A DNA stretch of 64,000 bases, taken from Pandoraea pulmonicola. Its GTDB lineage: Bacteria; Pseudomonadota; Gammaproteobacteria; Burkholderiales; Burkholderiaceae. The notes under the pieces are model-generated. The model saw nothing but the letters and a program-made list of their open reading frames with translations, was not told where the DNA came from and did not search any database. Location: positions 4,402,001 through 4,466,000 of the forward strand of contig NZ_CP010310.2 in NCBI RefSeq assembly GCF_000815105.2. Direction: 5' to 3'. The translations under genes and the position numbers were made by a program. Below, one piece after another: positions 36,703 through 50,404 of this stretch; position 1 is the first letter of the stretch, and the number at the start of each line of letters is the position of its first letter.

Positions 36703-37787
36703 ACTCGCCGCTGCCACAAAGCCAGCCAGGCCAGCCTGGCCAGCCCGTAAGCGCCGGCTACGGCAAATCGAACAGCCCGAGCGCCACGCTGCCCGTGCCC
36801 ATCGTGTCGCTGCGCGGCGTGAGCAAGCGCTTCGGCGAACGACGCGTCGGTGCGGCGCAGCGCCTGCTCGGGCGCGTCGGCCTCGCCCATCCGCCGGCCG
36901 TGGTGCACGCCGTCGACAACGTCGACCTGATCGTCAAGCCGGGCGAAGTCGTCGGCCTCGTCGGCGAGTCGGGTTGCGGCAAATCCACGCTCGGACGCAT
37001 GCTCGCGGGGTTGCTCAAGCCGTCTTCCGGAGACATTCAGATTCACGGCCGTCCGGCCGAATCGCTGAGCGCCGAAGAGCGGCGCGACGCTCGCCTGAAG
37101 ATTCAGATGATCTTCCAGGATCCGTACGCGAGTCTGAATCCGCGGCTGCGCGTCGACCGCATCGTCGGCGAAGGCGCGCTCGTGCACGGCCTGACCGATC
37201 GGGCGGGCTTCGACGATTATGTCAGCGCCCAGTTGCAGCGCGCCGGCCTCGATCCGGCACTGCGTCACCGGTATCCGCACCAGTTCAGCGGCGGGCAGCG
37301 TCAGCGCATCGGCATCGCCCGCGCGCTGGCCGTAGCGCCCGATCTGCTGGTATGCGACGAGGCCGTCGCGGCGCTCGACGTGTCGATCCAGGCCCAGATC
37401 CTCAACCTGTTCATGGACCTGCGCGAGCAACTGCGTCTCACGTACGTGTTCATCAGCCATGATCTCGGCGTGGTCGAGCACCTGTCCGACCGCGTGGTGA
37501 TCATGTATCTGGGCCGCATCGTGGAAAGTGCGCCGGTCGAAGAGATCTTCCGCCGCGCGAACCATCCGTACACGCAAGCGCTGCTCGCCGAGATTCCGCG
37601 CATCGACGTGCGTCACAAGACGTTCTCGGCGATTCGCGGCGAAATTCCGAGCCCGATTGCGCCGCCGGGCGGTTGTCACTTCCATCCGCGCTGCCCGCAC
37701 GCCATGCCGCGCTGCCGCACGGAGGTGCCGACGCTGCGCGGCGTGGCCATCAACCACGTGAGCGCCTGTCATCTGAATGACGCCTGA
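36699..37787 (+). CDS. ABC importer ATPase, DppF type
   Basis: 362 residues; ATG 36699 overlaps the upstream stop. Walker [20 protein letters not shown], signature FSGGQRQR, Walker [13 protein letters not shown], switch HDLGVV, and the C-terminal [14 protein letters not shown]. An insertion between the beta-1 strand and Walker A ([20 protein letters not shown]) is longer than usual. It completes the importer with the binding protein encoded 60 bases on. Confidence 0.95.
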   Translation: MNSPLPQSQPGQPGQPVSAGYGKSNSPSATLPVPIVSLRGVSKRFGERRVGAAQRLLGRVGLAHPPAVVHAVDNVDLIVKPGEVVGLVGESGCGKSTLGRMLAGLLKPSSGDIQIHGRPAESLSAEERRDARLKIQMIFQDPYASLNPRLRVDRIVGEGALVHGLTDRAGFDDYVSAQLQRAGLDPALRHRYPHQFSGGQRQRIGIARALAVAPDLLVCDEAVAALDVSIQAQILNLFMDLREQLRLTYVFISHDLGVVEHLSDRVVIMYLGRIVESAPVEEIFRRANHPYTQALLAEIPRIDVRHKTFSAIRGEIPSPIAPPGGCHFHPRCPHAMPRCRTEVPTLRGVAINHVSACHLNDA

Positions 37788-37847
37788 TATGCCCGCAGAC
37801 GCTCGACGTCTTCGCCTTCTTTCACTCTTCAACGACCAGGATTGATA

Positions 37848-39416
37848 ATGAAACGCTTCTTGTTGTCCTCGCTGGCGGCCGCCTTGCTCGCGACGAGCGC
37901 CGCGGCCTCCGCCCAGACGCTGCGCATCGCCTTTGCCGACCCGCTGTCCTCGCTCGATCCGCAACTGAACAACCACGCGGGCGATCGCTCGGTCGACCTG
38001 CACTTCTGGGATCTGCTCGTCGAGAACAAGTGGAACAAGCTGCAGCCGGGCCTCGCCGTGTCGTGGAAGGCGCTCGACGCCAAGACGTGGGAATTCAAGC
38101 TGCGCCCGAACGTGAAATGGCACGACGGTCAGCCATTCACCGCCGCCGACGTGATCTATTCGTATCAGCGCGCACGCAACGTGCCGGGCAGTGTGGCGAC
38201 GTACGCCGGCTACCTGCGCACCATCGACACGATGAGCTCGCCCGATCCGCTCACGCTCGTCGTCAAGACAAAGATACCGAACCCGGATCTGCCGCTGAAT
38301 CTCGCTTCGGTGCATATCGTAAGCAAGCATGTGGGCGAGAAATCGAACACCGACGACTACAACGCCGGACGCGCGATGGTCGGCACCGGCCCGTTCAAGT
38401 ACGTTTCGTACACGCCGGGCGATCGCGTCGAGATGGTGCGCAACGACAACTACTGGGCCGGCAAGTCCGAGTGGGAGAAAGTCGACTATCGCTACATCAA
38501 CAACGGCGCCGCCCGTACGGCAGCCCTGCTCGCCGGCGACGTGGACGTGATCGACAAGGTCTCGGCGTCGGACATCCCGCGCCTGAAGAAGTCGCCGAAC
38601 GTGACGGTGTTCCCGTACCCGGGCCTGCGCGTGATGCTGCTGCAACCGTCCTTCCGAGAAGGCTCGAATCAGTACATCACCGACAACGCCGGCAAGCCAC
38701 TGGCGAAGAACCCGCTGCTCGACGTGCGCGTACGCCGTGCACTCTCGCTCGCCATCAACCGTGAAGCCATCGTCACGCGCATCATGCAGGGCACGGCCAG
38801 CGTGGCCAATCAATGGATGCCGAAAGACACGTTCGGCTACAACCCCGAAGTGAAGGACATTGCGTTCGACGCCGCTCAGGCCAAGAAGCTGCTCGCCGAG
38901 GCCGGTTACCCCGAGGGCTTCAAGCTGACGATGCATGTGCCGAACGACCGCTACCCGCAAGGTCCGGAAACGGCGCAGGCGGTGGCGCAGTTCTGGACGC
39001 GCATCGGCGTGAAGACGCAGGTGGAAGTGGTGCCCTGGGCCGTGTACTCAGGCCGCGCGAACAAGAACGAATACGCCGTGTCGATGCTCGCCTGGGGCAA
39101 CGGCACGGGTGAAGCGAGTTATGCGCTCGTGAACGTGCTCGCGACCGTCGACGCCAAGAAAGGGCTGGGCGCCTCGAACTGGGGCCACTACAGCAACCCG
39201 GCCGTGGACAAGGCGCTCGATGCGTCGACCGCGGAATTCGACGAAGGCAAACGCGAGGCGATTCTGCGTCAGTCGGTCAAGGTGGTGTCGGACGACGTGG
39301 GCGTGATCCCGCTGTATCACTACCAGAACATCTGGGCCGCACGCAAGGGGCTGAAGGTCACGCCGTTCACGAGCGATCGCACGGTGGCGATGCAAGTGAC
39401 CAAGGCCGCCAAGTGA
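37848..39416 (+). CDS. ABC importer substrate-binding protein (SBP_bac_5 family)
   Basis: 522 residues. The signal peptide MKRFLLSSLAAALLATSAAA ends before SAQT, giving a periplasmic protein. The fold markers are LRPNVKWHDGQPFTAADV, GTGPFKYVSYTPGDRVEMVRN and VRRALSLAINREAI. Family members bind oligopeptides, nickel complexes, glutathione or opines; which ligand cannot be told. It follows the ATPase gene by 60 bases. Confidence 0.95.
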   Translation: MKRFLLSSLAAALLATSAAASAQTLRIAFADPLSSLDPQLNNHAGDRSVDLHFWDLLVENKWNKLQPGLAVSWKALDAKTWEFKLRPNVKWHDGQPFTAADVIYSYQRARNVPGSVATYAGYLRTIDTMSSPDPLTLVVKTKIPNPDLPLNLASVHIVSKHVGEKSNTDDYNAGRAMVGTGPFKYVSYTPGDRVEMVRNDNYWAGKSEWEKVDYRYINNGAARTAALLAGDVDVIDKVSASDIPRLKKSPNVTVFPYPGLRVMLLQPSFREGSNQYITDNAGKPLAKNPLLDVRVRRALSLAINREAIVTRIMQGTASVANQWMPKDTFGYNPEVKDIAFDAAQAKKLLAEAGYPEGFKLTMHVPNDRYPQGPETAQAVAQFWTRIGVKTQVEVVPWAVYSGRANKNEYAVSMLAWGNGTGEASYALVNVLATVDAKKGLGASNWGHYSNPAVDKALDASTAEFDEGKREAILRQSVKVVSDDVGVIPLYHYQNIWAARKGLKVTPFTSDRTVAMQVTKAAK

Positions 39417-39432
39417 GCCGGCGCGCCGAATC

Positions 39433-40767
39433 ATGACGTCTCCGCTCATTCTCACTGCTGCGCCTGCCGATGCGCTGATCGACGTGCCGCGCCACCTCGT
39501 GGTGCGCGGCGCGGCGCCAGGGACGCACGTCACGCTCGCCGCTCGCACGCCGCGGGCGGGCGGCGTGCTCTGGCAGGCCGAAGCCACGTTCGTTGCCGAT
39601 GCCGAGGGTGTCGTCGACCTCACGCGCGACGCCCCGGTCAGCGGCAGTTATCGGGGCGTGTCGCCGATGGGACTCGTCTGGTCGCAGGTGCCGGAGGACG
39701 GCAAGAGCCGCGACGTGTTCCCGCAACCAGTCACCGCACCGCTCGTCACCACCGTGACGGCACTCGTCGCCGGTGATGGCGGCGAGGCGATTGCGCCGTC
39801 GAGCGTGTCGTTCACCCAGCGCCTCGCCGCCGACGGCGTGACGCGGCGCGACGTGCGCGAGGATGGGCTCGTCGGCACGTTGTATCTGCCGCCAGGTGAC
39901 GGGCCGTTCCCTGCCGTCATGATCCTCAACGGGTCCGGCGGCGGCATCAACGAACCGCGTGCGGCGCTCTATGCGTCGCACGGCTACGCGGCGTTCGCCC
40001 TCGGCTACTTCAAGGGGCCGGGGCTGCCCGACTACATCTCCAACACGCCGCTCGAGTACTTCGCGAAGGGCATGGACTGGCTGCGCCGCACGGTGCGCCC
40101 GGCGCATGACTTCGTGGCGCTCTCCGGACAGTCGCGCGGCGGTGAGCTGGTGCTGCTGCTCGGCGCCACCTTCCCCGAAGCGGTGTCGGCGGTGATCGGC
40201 TATGTGCCGAGTGCGTTGATTCACAGCGCGCAGAACGCCTGCGATCCGGCCATTGGCAGAGAGGGGCCGACGTGGCTGCTCGACGGCAAGCCGTTGCCGC
40301 ACATCTGGGAGAACAACCGTACGGCATCCTGGGCGCCATTCGACGAGGGGCCGCCGCCGCATCGTCACACCAAGGCAATGCTGACCGCGCTGGATGATGT
40401 GCAAGCCGTTGAGCGGGCGCGCATCCCCGTCGAGAAGATTCGCGGGCCCGTGATGCTGCTCTCCGCCGAGGACGACGGCTCGTGGCCGTCGAGCCGGTAC
40501 TCGCGAATGGTGACGGAGCGGCTGGCCGCACATTCGCATCCGCATCCGGTCGAGCATCTCGATTTCGAGAAGGCCGGGCATGCCATCGTGTTTCCGTATG
40601 TGCCGACGACGCAACTCGTCTACGCGCACCCGGTCTCCGGCAAGATCAGCACCAGCGGCGGACAGCCGGACGCCAACGCCATCGCCGACGAACGTTCGTG
40701 GAGCGCCGTGCAGGCCTTCCTCGCGCGCGCCGTGGCAGCGCATGCTCAATCACAAGGACAATCATGA
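39433..40767 (+). CDS. Acyl-CoA thioester hydrolase / BAAT-like alpha/beta hydrolase
   Basis: 444 residues. The N-terminal beta domain (PRHLVVRGAAPGTHVTLAAR) and the C-terminal hydrolase domain (PAVMILNGSGGGINEPRAAL; LSGQSRGGELVLLLG, with nucleophile Ser in GQSRGG; EKAGHAIVFPY with the likely catalytic His) match the BAAT/acyl-CoA thioester hydrolase architecture. Acts on acyl thioesters or related esters. Its gene lies 16 bases after the binding-protein gene and overlaps the next. Confidence 0.88.
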   Translation: MTSPLILTAAPADALIDVPRHLVVRGAAPGTHVTLAARTPRAGGVLWQAEATFVADAEGVVDLTRDAPVSGSYRGVSPMGLVWSQVPEDGKSRDVFPQPVTAPLVTTVTALVAGDGGEAIAPSSVSFTQRLAADGVTRRDVREDGLVGTLYLPPGDGPFPAVMILNGSGGGINEPRAALYASHGYAAFALGYFKGPGLPDYISNTPLEYFAKGMDWLRRTVRPAHDFVALSGQSRGGELVLLLGATFPEAVSAVIGYVPSALIHSAQNACDPAIGREGPTWLLDGKPLPHIWENNRTASWAPFDEGPPPHRHTKAMLTALDDVQAVERARIPVEKIRGPVMLLSAEDDGSWPSSRYSRMVTERLAAHSHPHPVEHLDFEKAGHAIVFPYVPTTQLVYAHPVSGKISTSGGQPDANAIADERSWSAVQAFLARAVAAHAQSQGQS

Positions 40768-41300
40768 CCGCCAATACCCAGTACGACATCGCCAATGATC
40801 TCGTCGACCGCGTCGCAGGTCTGGCCGCCGGCACGGCGACGCATACCTTGCGTCACGCGCGCGACAAGGTCGCCGCCGCTACGCAGGGCAGCTATGACGG
40901 ACTCTTCGACGCGAAGCTTGAAGGGCTCTCGCTCGTGGAGCGTCTGCTCGTTGCGTTGTATGCGAGCCGTCTGACGCCTTCGCCGTCGCTCGCCGCGCAC
41001 TATCGCGCCGAGCTCGCCAAGCATGCGGTCGATGCTGCGCAGTTGAAGGCCGTCGAGTCCGGTCAGCCGGAGGATGTGGCGGATACGCGTCTGCGCGCGA
41101 TGCTGACGTTCACGCGAACGCTGATCGAAAATCCCGTGGAGGGCGACAAGGCCGCGCTGCACAAGCTGCCCGCAGCGGGACTCACGACGCCGGCCATCGT
41201 TGCGCTCGCGCAATTGATCGCGTTCCTGTCGTACCAGACGCGTCTGGTCGCAGGTCTTCAGGCCCTCAAACAACTGGCTCCGCAGGAGACGACAGCATGA
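40764..41300 (+). CDS. CMD-domain protein (AhpD-like, partner of the next gene)
   Basis: 178 residues; ATG 40764 overlaps the upstream stop. It is helical (YDGLFDAKLEGLSLVERLLV, LAQLIAFLSYQTRLVAGLQA), related to carboxymuconolactone decarboxylase-type proteins but without a CxxC motif. I recognise it as the smaller of a pair of CMD/alkylhydroperoxidase proteins that co-occur with peptide-type ABC importers. Confidence 0.8.
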   Translation: MTANTQYDIANDLVDRVAGLAAGTATHTLRHARDKVAAATQGSYDGLFDAKLEGLSLVERLLVALYASRLTPSPSLAAHYRAELAKHAVDAAQLKAVESGQPEDVADTRLRAMLTFTRTLIENPVEGDKAALHKLPAAGLTTPAIVALAQLIAFLSYQTRLVAGLQALKQLAPQETTA

Positions 41301-41893
41301 GCGACATCATCCGTTCGCACGGTTTCACCAACGAGACGCTCGACTGGGATGCATGGCTCGACGTCGTGACACTGGAGAGCGCCACGCCGGAGCAGATTGC
41401 CGTGCTCGAAGAGAGCCATCCGAAAGCCAAGACATCGGACTATTACCTCTTCCTCGTGCATCAACCCGAGATCCTGCGTCAGCGCTCGGCGGCATTCAAC
41501 GCGATCATGTATGCGCCGGGCGGCATGCCGCGCGCCGAGCGTGAGCTTTCGACGACCGTTGTCTCGCGTATCAATGGCTGTGTATATTGCGCGTCGGTGC
41601 ACGCACAGCGCTTCGAACAGTTGGCCAAGCGCAACGACGTAATCCGCGAAGTGTTCGACGATCCGCGTACCGCCGGTACGACACCGCGTGAGAAAGCCAT
41701 TGCGCAGTTTTCGATTGCGTTGACGGAGAAGCCTGGCGATGTGCATCCTGAACAGTTGCAGACCCTGCGCGACGTTGGATTGACGGACGCGGAAATCCTC
41801 GATCTCATCCATTCCATCGCCATCTTCGCTTGGGCGAATCGGCTGATGCTCAACCTCGGCGAGCCGGTGTTTCCCGAGACGGTGGCTGGGTGA
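41297..41893 (+). CDS. Alkylhydroperoxidase-domain protein (AhpD-like)
   Basis: 198 residues; ATG 41297 overlaps the upstream stop. The redox motif is intact: CVYCASVH (CxxCxxxH) at about residue 95, flanked by a helical bundle typical of AhpD proteins (RELSTTVVSRING; DAEILDLIHSIAIFAWANRL). It probably reduces peroxides or disulfides arising from the flavoprotein of the operon. Last gene of the run. Confidence 0.88.
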   Translation: MSDIIRSHGFTNETLDWDAWLDVVTLESATPEQIAVLEESHPKAKTSDYYLFLVHQPEILRQRSAAFNAIMYAPGGMPRAERELSTTVVSRINGCVYCASVHAQRFEQLAKRNDVIREVFDDPRTAGTTPREKAIAQFSIALTEKPGDVHPEQLQTLRDVGLTDAEILDLIHSIAIFAWANRLMLNLGEPVFPETVAG

Positions 41894-41962
41894 CGCTGGA
41901 CTTGTCAGAAGTCGTGGGCATTGGTTCACATTGCCGCTGATCGGACGGAAAGAGCTGAGAAG

Positions 41963-41994
41963 AAAAGCGTGGTCTGCCTGGACCGCGCTTTTTT
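41963..41994 (+). terminator. Rho-independent terminator of the ABC operon
   Basis: AAAGCG-T-GGTC pairs with GACC-G-CGCTTT around TGCCTG, followed by a run of T. It ends the rightward operon. Confidence 0.85.
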
Positions 41995-42164
41995 ATTTAT
42001 TAGTCGTTGTGCGGCGCGTTGACGCACGTGCAGACGATGAACGTTGAATATCGACGGCAAGGCAAGTTCGCCCCCACGGGAATCGTCGGCGTGATCCGTC
42101 CGAGCACTTGCAAACCGATGGTGTACGCTTGAGCGAGTCCGTCCGATCTCGGTAGATATCTGCA

Positions 42165-42641
42165 ATGACGCCCATTTCAGTCACCATACGTCCCATCGAA
42201 CTCCATGACATAGCCTCTTGGGGCTCGCTCAGGCACCAGCTCTGGCCCCACGCGTCACCGGCCGAACACGAACGCGAAATCACGGAGATACTGTCGGAGC
42301 CGAATCGTTATGCGGCTTTTATTGCGATTTCTCAGGAAGGTCGGGCGTTGGGATTTGCTGAGGCAGCGATACGGCAGGATTACGTCAACGGGTGCGACAC
42401 GTCGCCAGTCCTGTTTCTCGAGGGCGTTTACGTCGCGCCTGACGCCCGCCGTCGGGGTGTCGCGAAAGCGCTGTTCGGAAGGGTTGAGCAGTGGGGCGCC
42501 CTGCGGGGATGTGAAGAATTCGCGTCCGACACCGATGTGGCCAACATTGATGTCCAAACATTGCACCGGGCACTCGGCTTTGAGGAGACCGAACGCGTGG
42601 TGTTCTTCCGCAAACGCACGCTAAAAGGTACGTCTGATTGA
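42165..42641 (+). CDS. Aminoglycoside 6'-N-acetyltransferase-like protein, AAC(6') type I
   Basis: 158 residues. The sequence has the hallmarks of the chromosomal AAC(6')-I group: WGSLRHQLWPHAS, YAAFIAISQEGRALGFAEAAI, RQDYVNGCDTSPVLFLEGVY, the acetyl-CoA loop DARRRGVAKALF, FASDTDVANIDVQTLHRALG and ETERVVFFRK. Such enzymes acetylate the 6'-amino group of aminoglycosides with acetyl-CoA and contribute to intrinsic resistance. Start ATG 42165 lacks a clear ribosome binding site. It faces the rrn operon and shares a terminator with it. Confidence 0.9.
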   Translation: MTPISVTIRPIELHDIASWGSLRHQLWPHASPAEHEREITEILSEPNRYAAFIAISQEGRALGFAEAAIRQDYVNGCDTSPVLFLEGVYVAPDARRRGVAKALFGRVEQWGALRGCEEFASDTDVANIDVQTLHRALGFEETERVVFFRKRTLKGTSD

Positions 42642-42679
42642 TTCTGTTGGGCGACGCATAAATTCCGCCCCTGGAAAGC

Positions 42680-42715
42680 AAAAACCCCTTGCTACGAGCG
42701 TAGCAAGGGGTTTTT
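42680..42715. terminator. Strong bidirectional terminator between aac(6')-like gene and rrn
   Basis: AAAAACCCCTTGCTA pairs exactly with TAGCAAGGGGTTTTT around CGAGCG. T runs are present in both directions, so it can end the leftward rRNA transcript and the rightward acetyltransferase transcript. Confidence 0.93.
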
Positions 42716-42722
42716 AAGGGGA

Positions 42723-42836
42723 GCCTGACGATTACCTACTTTCACACGGGAATCCGCACTATCATCGGCGTGGAGTCGTTTCACGGTCCTGTTCGGGATG
42801 GGAAGGGGTGGTTCCAACTCGCTATGGTCATCAGGC
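42723..42836 (-). rRNA. 5S ribosomal RNA
   Basis: On the minus strand it begins GCCTGATGACCATAGCGAG and ends with CGTCAGGC, the complementary ends of a 5S molecule; internal CCCATCCCGAACAGG is the universal 5S motif. About 114 nt; ends accurate to a few bases. Confidence 0.96.
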
Positions 42837-42955
42837 ATAACTTGTATGTTCCGCTGAGGCGCTCAGCGAAACCAATTCGGAAGAAGCGTAGTACAACATA
42901 TTGGGTTGTGACTGGTATCGGCACAGCGATACTCACACCAGGAAAACACACTGGT

Positions 42956-45836
<2,881 letters not shown>

Positions 45837-46040
45837 CTATAACGAGAATGTCTCCCCGTTACAGGTTGAGTTTTCGCGTGTCGGTCCACGTTAGTGCTTT
45901 AGCACTTACGTGGAGCCCACACATCGCGTGTGTGCCGTATTCCAAGTCATCTTTCGATCACTTAAATACTGGTTGATACAATCACAACCCGTACAATTTC
46001 CACGCGCCATCTCTAACGCGCTTCCGTTGTACTTCTTCTT

Positions 46041-46060
46041 CCAAATTGTTAAAGAACAAA
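46041..46060 (-). promoter_or_regulatory. boxA antitermination element in the 16S-23S spacer
   Basis: Read on the minus strand, TTTGTTCTTTAACAATTTGG contains the Nus-factor boxA core CTTTAACAAT, located between tRNA-Ala and 23S as in other proteobacterial rrn operons. Confidence 0.8.
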
Positions 46061-46168
46061 TACTGCATGACATGACTGTCATTCAAAAGCATTCACATTC
46101 AGGGATTTACTTCAGAAGTACCACTGAGATAACTTGCTTTTGACTGACATCGATGCGATCCAAGATTT

Positions 46169-46244
46169 TGGTGGAGGATGACGGGATCGAACCGACGACC
46201 CCCTGCTTGCAAAGCAGGTGCTCTCCCAGCTGAGCTAATCCCCC
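46169..46244 (-). tRNA. tRNA-Ala (anticodon TGC)
   Basis: 76 nt on the minus strand, starting GGGGGATTAGCTCAGCTGG, anticodon loop TTTGCAA, T-loop GGTTCGATCC and encoded CCA end. In the rrn spacer. Confidence 0.97.
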
Positions 46245-46294
46245 AATCAAGCCGATTACCACTACTCGACTTGGTCAGGCGGTGGTGTAAAGCT

Positions 46295-46371
46295 TGGTGG
46301 GTCTGGAAGGACTTGAACCTTCGACCCCCGCCTTATCAAGACGGTGCTCTAACCACCTGAGCTACAGACCC
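46295..46371 (-). tRNA. tRNA-Ile (anticodon GAT)
   Basis: 77 nt on the minus strand, starting GGGTCTGTAGCTCAGGTGG, anticodon loop TTGATAA, T-loop GGTTCAAGTCC and encoded CCA end. Lies between 16S and tRNA-Ala. Confidence 0.97.
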
Positions 46372-46432
46372 GACTTAGATCTACGCAGTCAACAACCGAT
46401 AAGCGTGAACACTCAACTTCCAGTGCATGCTC

Positions 46433-47971
<1,539 letters not shown>

Positions 47972-48138
47972 CCTGTTACTGTTTTCGGTTTTTCGCGATA
48001 AATCGCTAGAACCGGTCGCTCTCAAAGTAGGCTGACAAGTTAATTGCTTAACTTACCTTTTACTATGTGAGCCTCAATAAATTTAAAGCCAATCTGCCGA
48101 AGCAGACGCACCATTCATCGAGTGCCCACACTTATCGG

Positions 48139-48157
48139 TTGTTCAATTTTTAAAGAT
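48139..48157 (-). promoter_or_regulatory. boxA-like element in the rrn leader
   Basis: On the minus strand GATCTTTAAAAATTGAACAA resembles the boxA/boxC-type leader antitermination element; it is about 170 bases before 16S. Confidence 0.6.
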
Positions 48158-48241
48158 CAATCGCAGCCACTTCGCGAGTCGCCAACTTACCGCGCCACCG
48201 CTTCGTTTTCTGCGTCGCTGCATCAGCAGCAGAGAAGTGAG

Positions 48242-48270
48242 ATTATGTCGCACATCCTCGTCGTCGTCAA
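48242..48270 (-). promoter_or_regulatory. rrn promoter P2
   Basis: On the minus strand TTGACG (48270-48265), a 17-base spacer and CATAAT (48247-48242). Strong sigma-70 match located about 270 bases upstream of 16S. Confidence 0.75.
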
Positions 48271-48405
48271 CAGTTTTTTTCGCGCTTTCCGTTCGTCGCC
48301 GTAGCCACTCACTCGCTCAAAATCCTGTAACCACCGGGCTTTTCAGCCCATTCGCTTCAACCGCTCCACCGCTTGCGCTGCGGCGCCGTCGTTGCGAGAG
48401 ACGAG

Positions 48406-48434
48406 ATATTAGTCACCTTCACCCAACTGCGCAA
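48406..48434 (-). promoter_or_regulatory. rrn promoter P1 candidate
   Basis: On the minus strand TTGCGC (48434-48429), a 17-base spacer and TAATAT (48411-48406), followed by a GC-rich start region as in stringently controlled promoters. It lies 164 bases upstream of P2. Confidence 0.65.
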
Positions 48435-48569
48435 CCCCTTTGTGAAACTATTTTGAAGATGCGCCATTTTTCTGCGCATTGTCCCGCGATCCCGGTCTTC
48501 AGTTCTCTTCTATATATAAAAGAAACATGAACTCCACGCCGGGCAACTCGCCTTTGGCAAAATAGCGCG

Positions 48570-49580
48570 ATGAACACAGCTCTCTCTCCCGACACTTCGG
48601 GCCAGGCCCATCCCTTCTCGGCTTTGCTGCCCGACACCGTCGTCACTGCCGTCGAACAACTGGGCAGCTACAGCGACGGGCGTCTGCTTGCGCTCAACAG
48701 TTACGAAAACCGCGTCTATCAAATCGGGATGGAGGACGGCCCGCCATTGATCGCGAAGTTCTACCGACCGAATCGCTGGACGGACGACGCCATTCTCGAA
48801 GAGCACGCCTTCACACAAGCGCTGGCCGATCGCGAGATTCCGGTCGTTGCACCACTCGCGATCAATGGCAGGACGCTCCATCTCTACGAAGGCTTTCGCT
48901 TCGCACTCTTTGCGCGACGCGGCGGCCGCGCTCCTGAATTGCAAGACCCCGATACGCTCAACTGGCTCGGCCGCTTCCTGGGACGCATTCATGCCGTCGG
49001 TGCAACGCAGCCCTTCCATCATCGTTTGACGCTCGACCCAGCGAGCTACGGGCGCCAGCCCGTGGAATACCTCTGGCAGAGCGGCCTGATCCCCGCCGAC
49101 CTGCGCGACGCCTGGCGCAGCATTGTGGATCTCGCGCTCGCAGGCATCGAACGGTCATATGAGCGGGCGGGAGACGTGAAACTGCTGCGCGTCCACGGCG
49201 ACTGCCACGGCGGGAACGTGTTGTGGACCGATGCCGGGCCGCACTTCGTCGACTTCGACGACACGTGCATGGCACCGGCCATGCAAGACCTCTGGATGCT
49301 ACTGTCGGGGACTCGCGCCGAGATGACGGCTCAGCTCGACGAAGTGCTCTCCGGCTACGAGGACTTTGCCGACTTCAATTCGCGCGAACTGCACCTGACC
49401 GAAGCGCTGCGCACGCTACGCCTGCTGCACTACAGCGCCTGGCTGGCACGTCGATGGGACGACCCCGCCTTCCCCGCCGCTTTCCCATGGTTCAACACGC
49501 AACGCTACTGGCAGGACCGCATTCTGGAGTTGCGCGAGCAGGTCGCCCTGATGGATGAGCCCCCGCTTGTCTGGCGCTAG
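48570..49580 (+). CDS. srkA: SrkA/YihE-type stress-response serine/threonine kinase
   Basis: 336 residues with an APH-like kinase fold. LNSYENRVYQIGMEDGPPLI and IAKFYRPNRW contain the ATP-binding Lys; HGDCHGGNVLW is the catalytic loop and FVDFDDT the metal-binding motif. Length and order match SrkA, which protects cells from stress-induced death. Divergent from rrn; its promoter lies within the same 140-base gap as the rrn P1. Confidence 0.93.
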   Translation: MNTALSPDTSGQAHPFSALLPDTVVTAVEQLGSYSDGRLLALNSYENRVYQIGMEDGPPLIAKFYRPNRWTDDAILEEHAFTQALADREIPVVAPLAINGRTLHLYEGFRFALFARRGGRAPELQDPDTLNWLGRFLGRIHAVGATQPFHHRLTLDPASYGRQPVEYLWQSGLIPADLRDAWRSIVDLALAGIERSYERAGDVKLLRVHGDCHGGNVLWTDAGPHFVDFDDTCMAPAMQDLWMLLSGTRAEMTAQLDEVLSGYEDFADFNSRELHLTEALRTLRLLHYSAWLARRWDDPAFPAAFPWFNTQRYWQDRILELREQVALMDEPPLVWR

Positions 49581-49616
49581 ATGTCGCATTCGCGCCGGCT
49601 TCGGGGCATCCCGCGC

Positions 49617-50075
49617 TCACCACCATCGCCACATGGCGAAGGCGAGCGCGGCGGCCACGCACCACTCGGCGGCCGACCCGGTCGTCACATACAACGGCGA
49701 GCGAAATCGTGTGCGCAACGGCCAGCACAGCGGCACGCCCGACGGCGTCAGCCAATCCGCCAGCAGATGCGACAGATAGCCGGCACACAGCGCGAGCATC
49801 CACGGCGGCACTCGTCCCCAGCCATGGAGGCACGCGAGGATGGCCAGCACGGGCAGCAGAAGCGAATGCGTCATGCCGCGATGGCCGAAGACACCCGAAA
49901 TCGCGAGCGACAGCGGCGCGATACGCCGACCCAGCAGGCTCTTGGGATGATCGATGTCGGGCAGCAATGCGCCAACGAGCGTCAACGGCCATGCGTGAAC
50001 GCTGGCGGCCCAGCCGGTGCGATGCATCAGCCAGGTGGCGCCGATGCCGAAAATGAGATGACTTCTGGCTTGCAT
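49617..50075 (-). CDS. YdjM-like membrane metal-dependent hydrolase
   Basis: 152 residues from ATG 50075 (MQARSHLIFGIGATWLMHRT). Conserved His/Asp motifs are HLIFG, LLPDIDHPKS, GHRGMTHS and HLLADWLTPSGVPLCWP, with several membrane segments, as in the LexA-regulated YdjM family. Start is uncertain because no ribosome binding site is clear and the frame is open upstream. Convergent with srkA. Confidence 0.85.
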   Translation of the reverse strand: MQARSHLIFGIGATWLMHRTGWAASVHAWPLTLVGALLPDIDHPKSLLGRRIAPLSLAISGVFGHRGMTHSLLLPVLAILACLHGWGRVPPWMLALCAGYLSHLLADWLTPSGVPLCWPLRTRFRSPLYVTTGSAAEWCVAAALAFAMWRWW

Positions 50076-50404
50076 GGCGTATATGCGTCGACGAGCCCTC
50101 GCGCGCAACGTGAAAGCGATGACGATCGCCATCACCCCCATACAGCGCGTCGAAAACCACATTGTCCGCATCTTGAACGGGGGGCGAAGTCTACCACCGC
50201 GCCCGCCCGCAGCACACTCGCTCCGGATGCATGCCAAACAACAGCACACACGGAAGTGCAACGCACGCCCACACACAGAAATACGACACTTTCCAGCCCG
50301 CTGGTTGACGGTGTCACATGCGCCCCGTACGATCCGCCCCACAGATTTTCCGGCTTTCGCATTGGGACGCTCACAACACCCAGCCAGCACGAGGGAGTTT
50401 TTCG

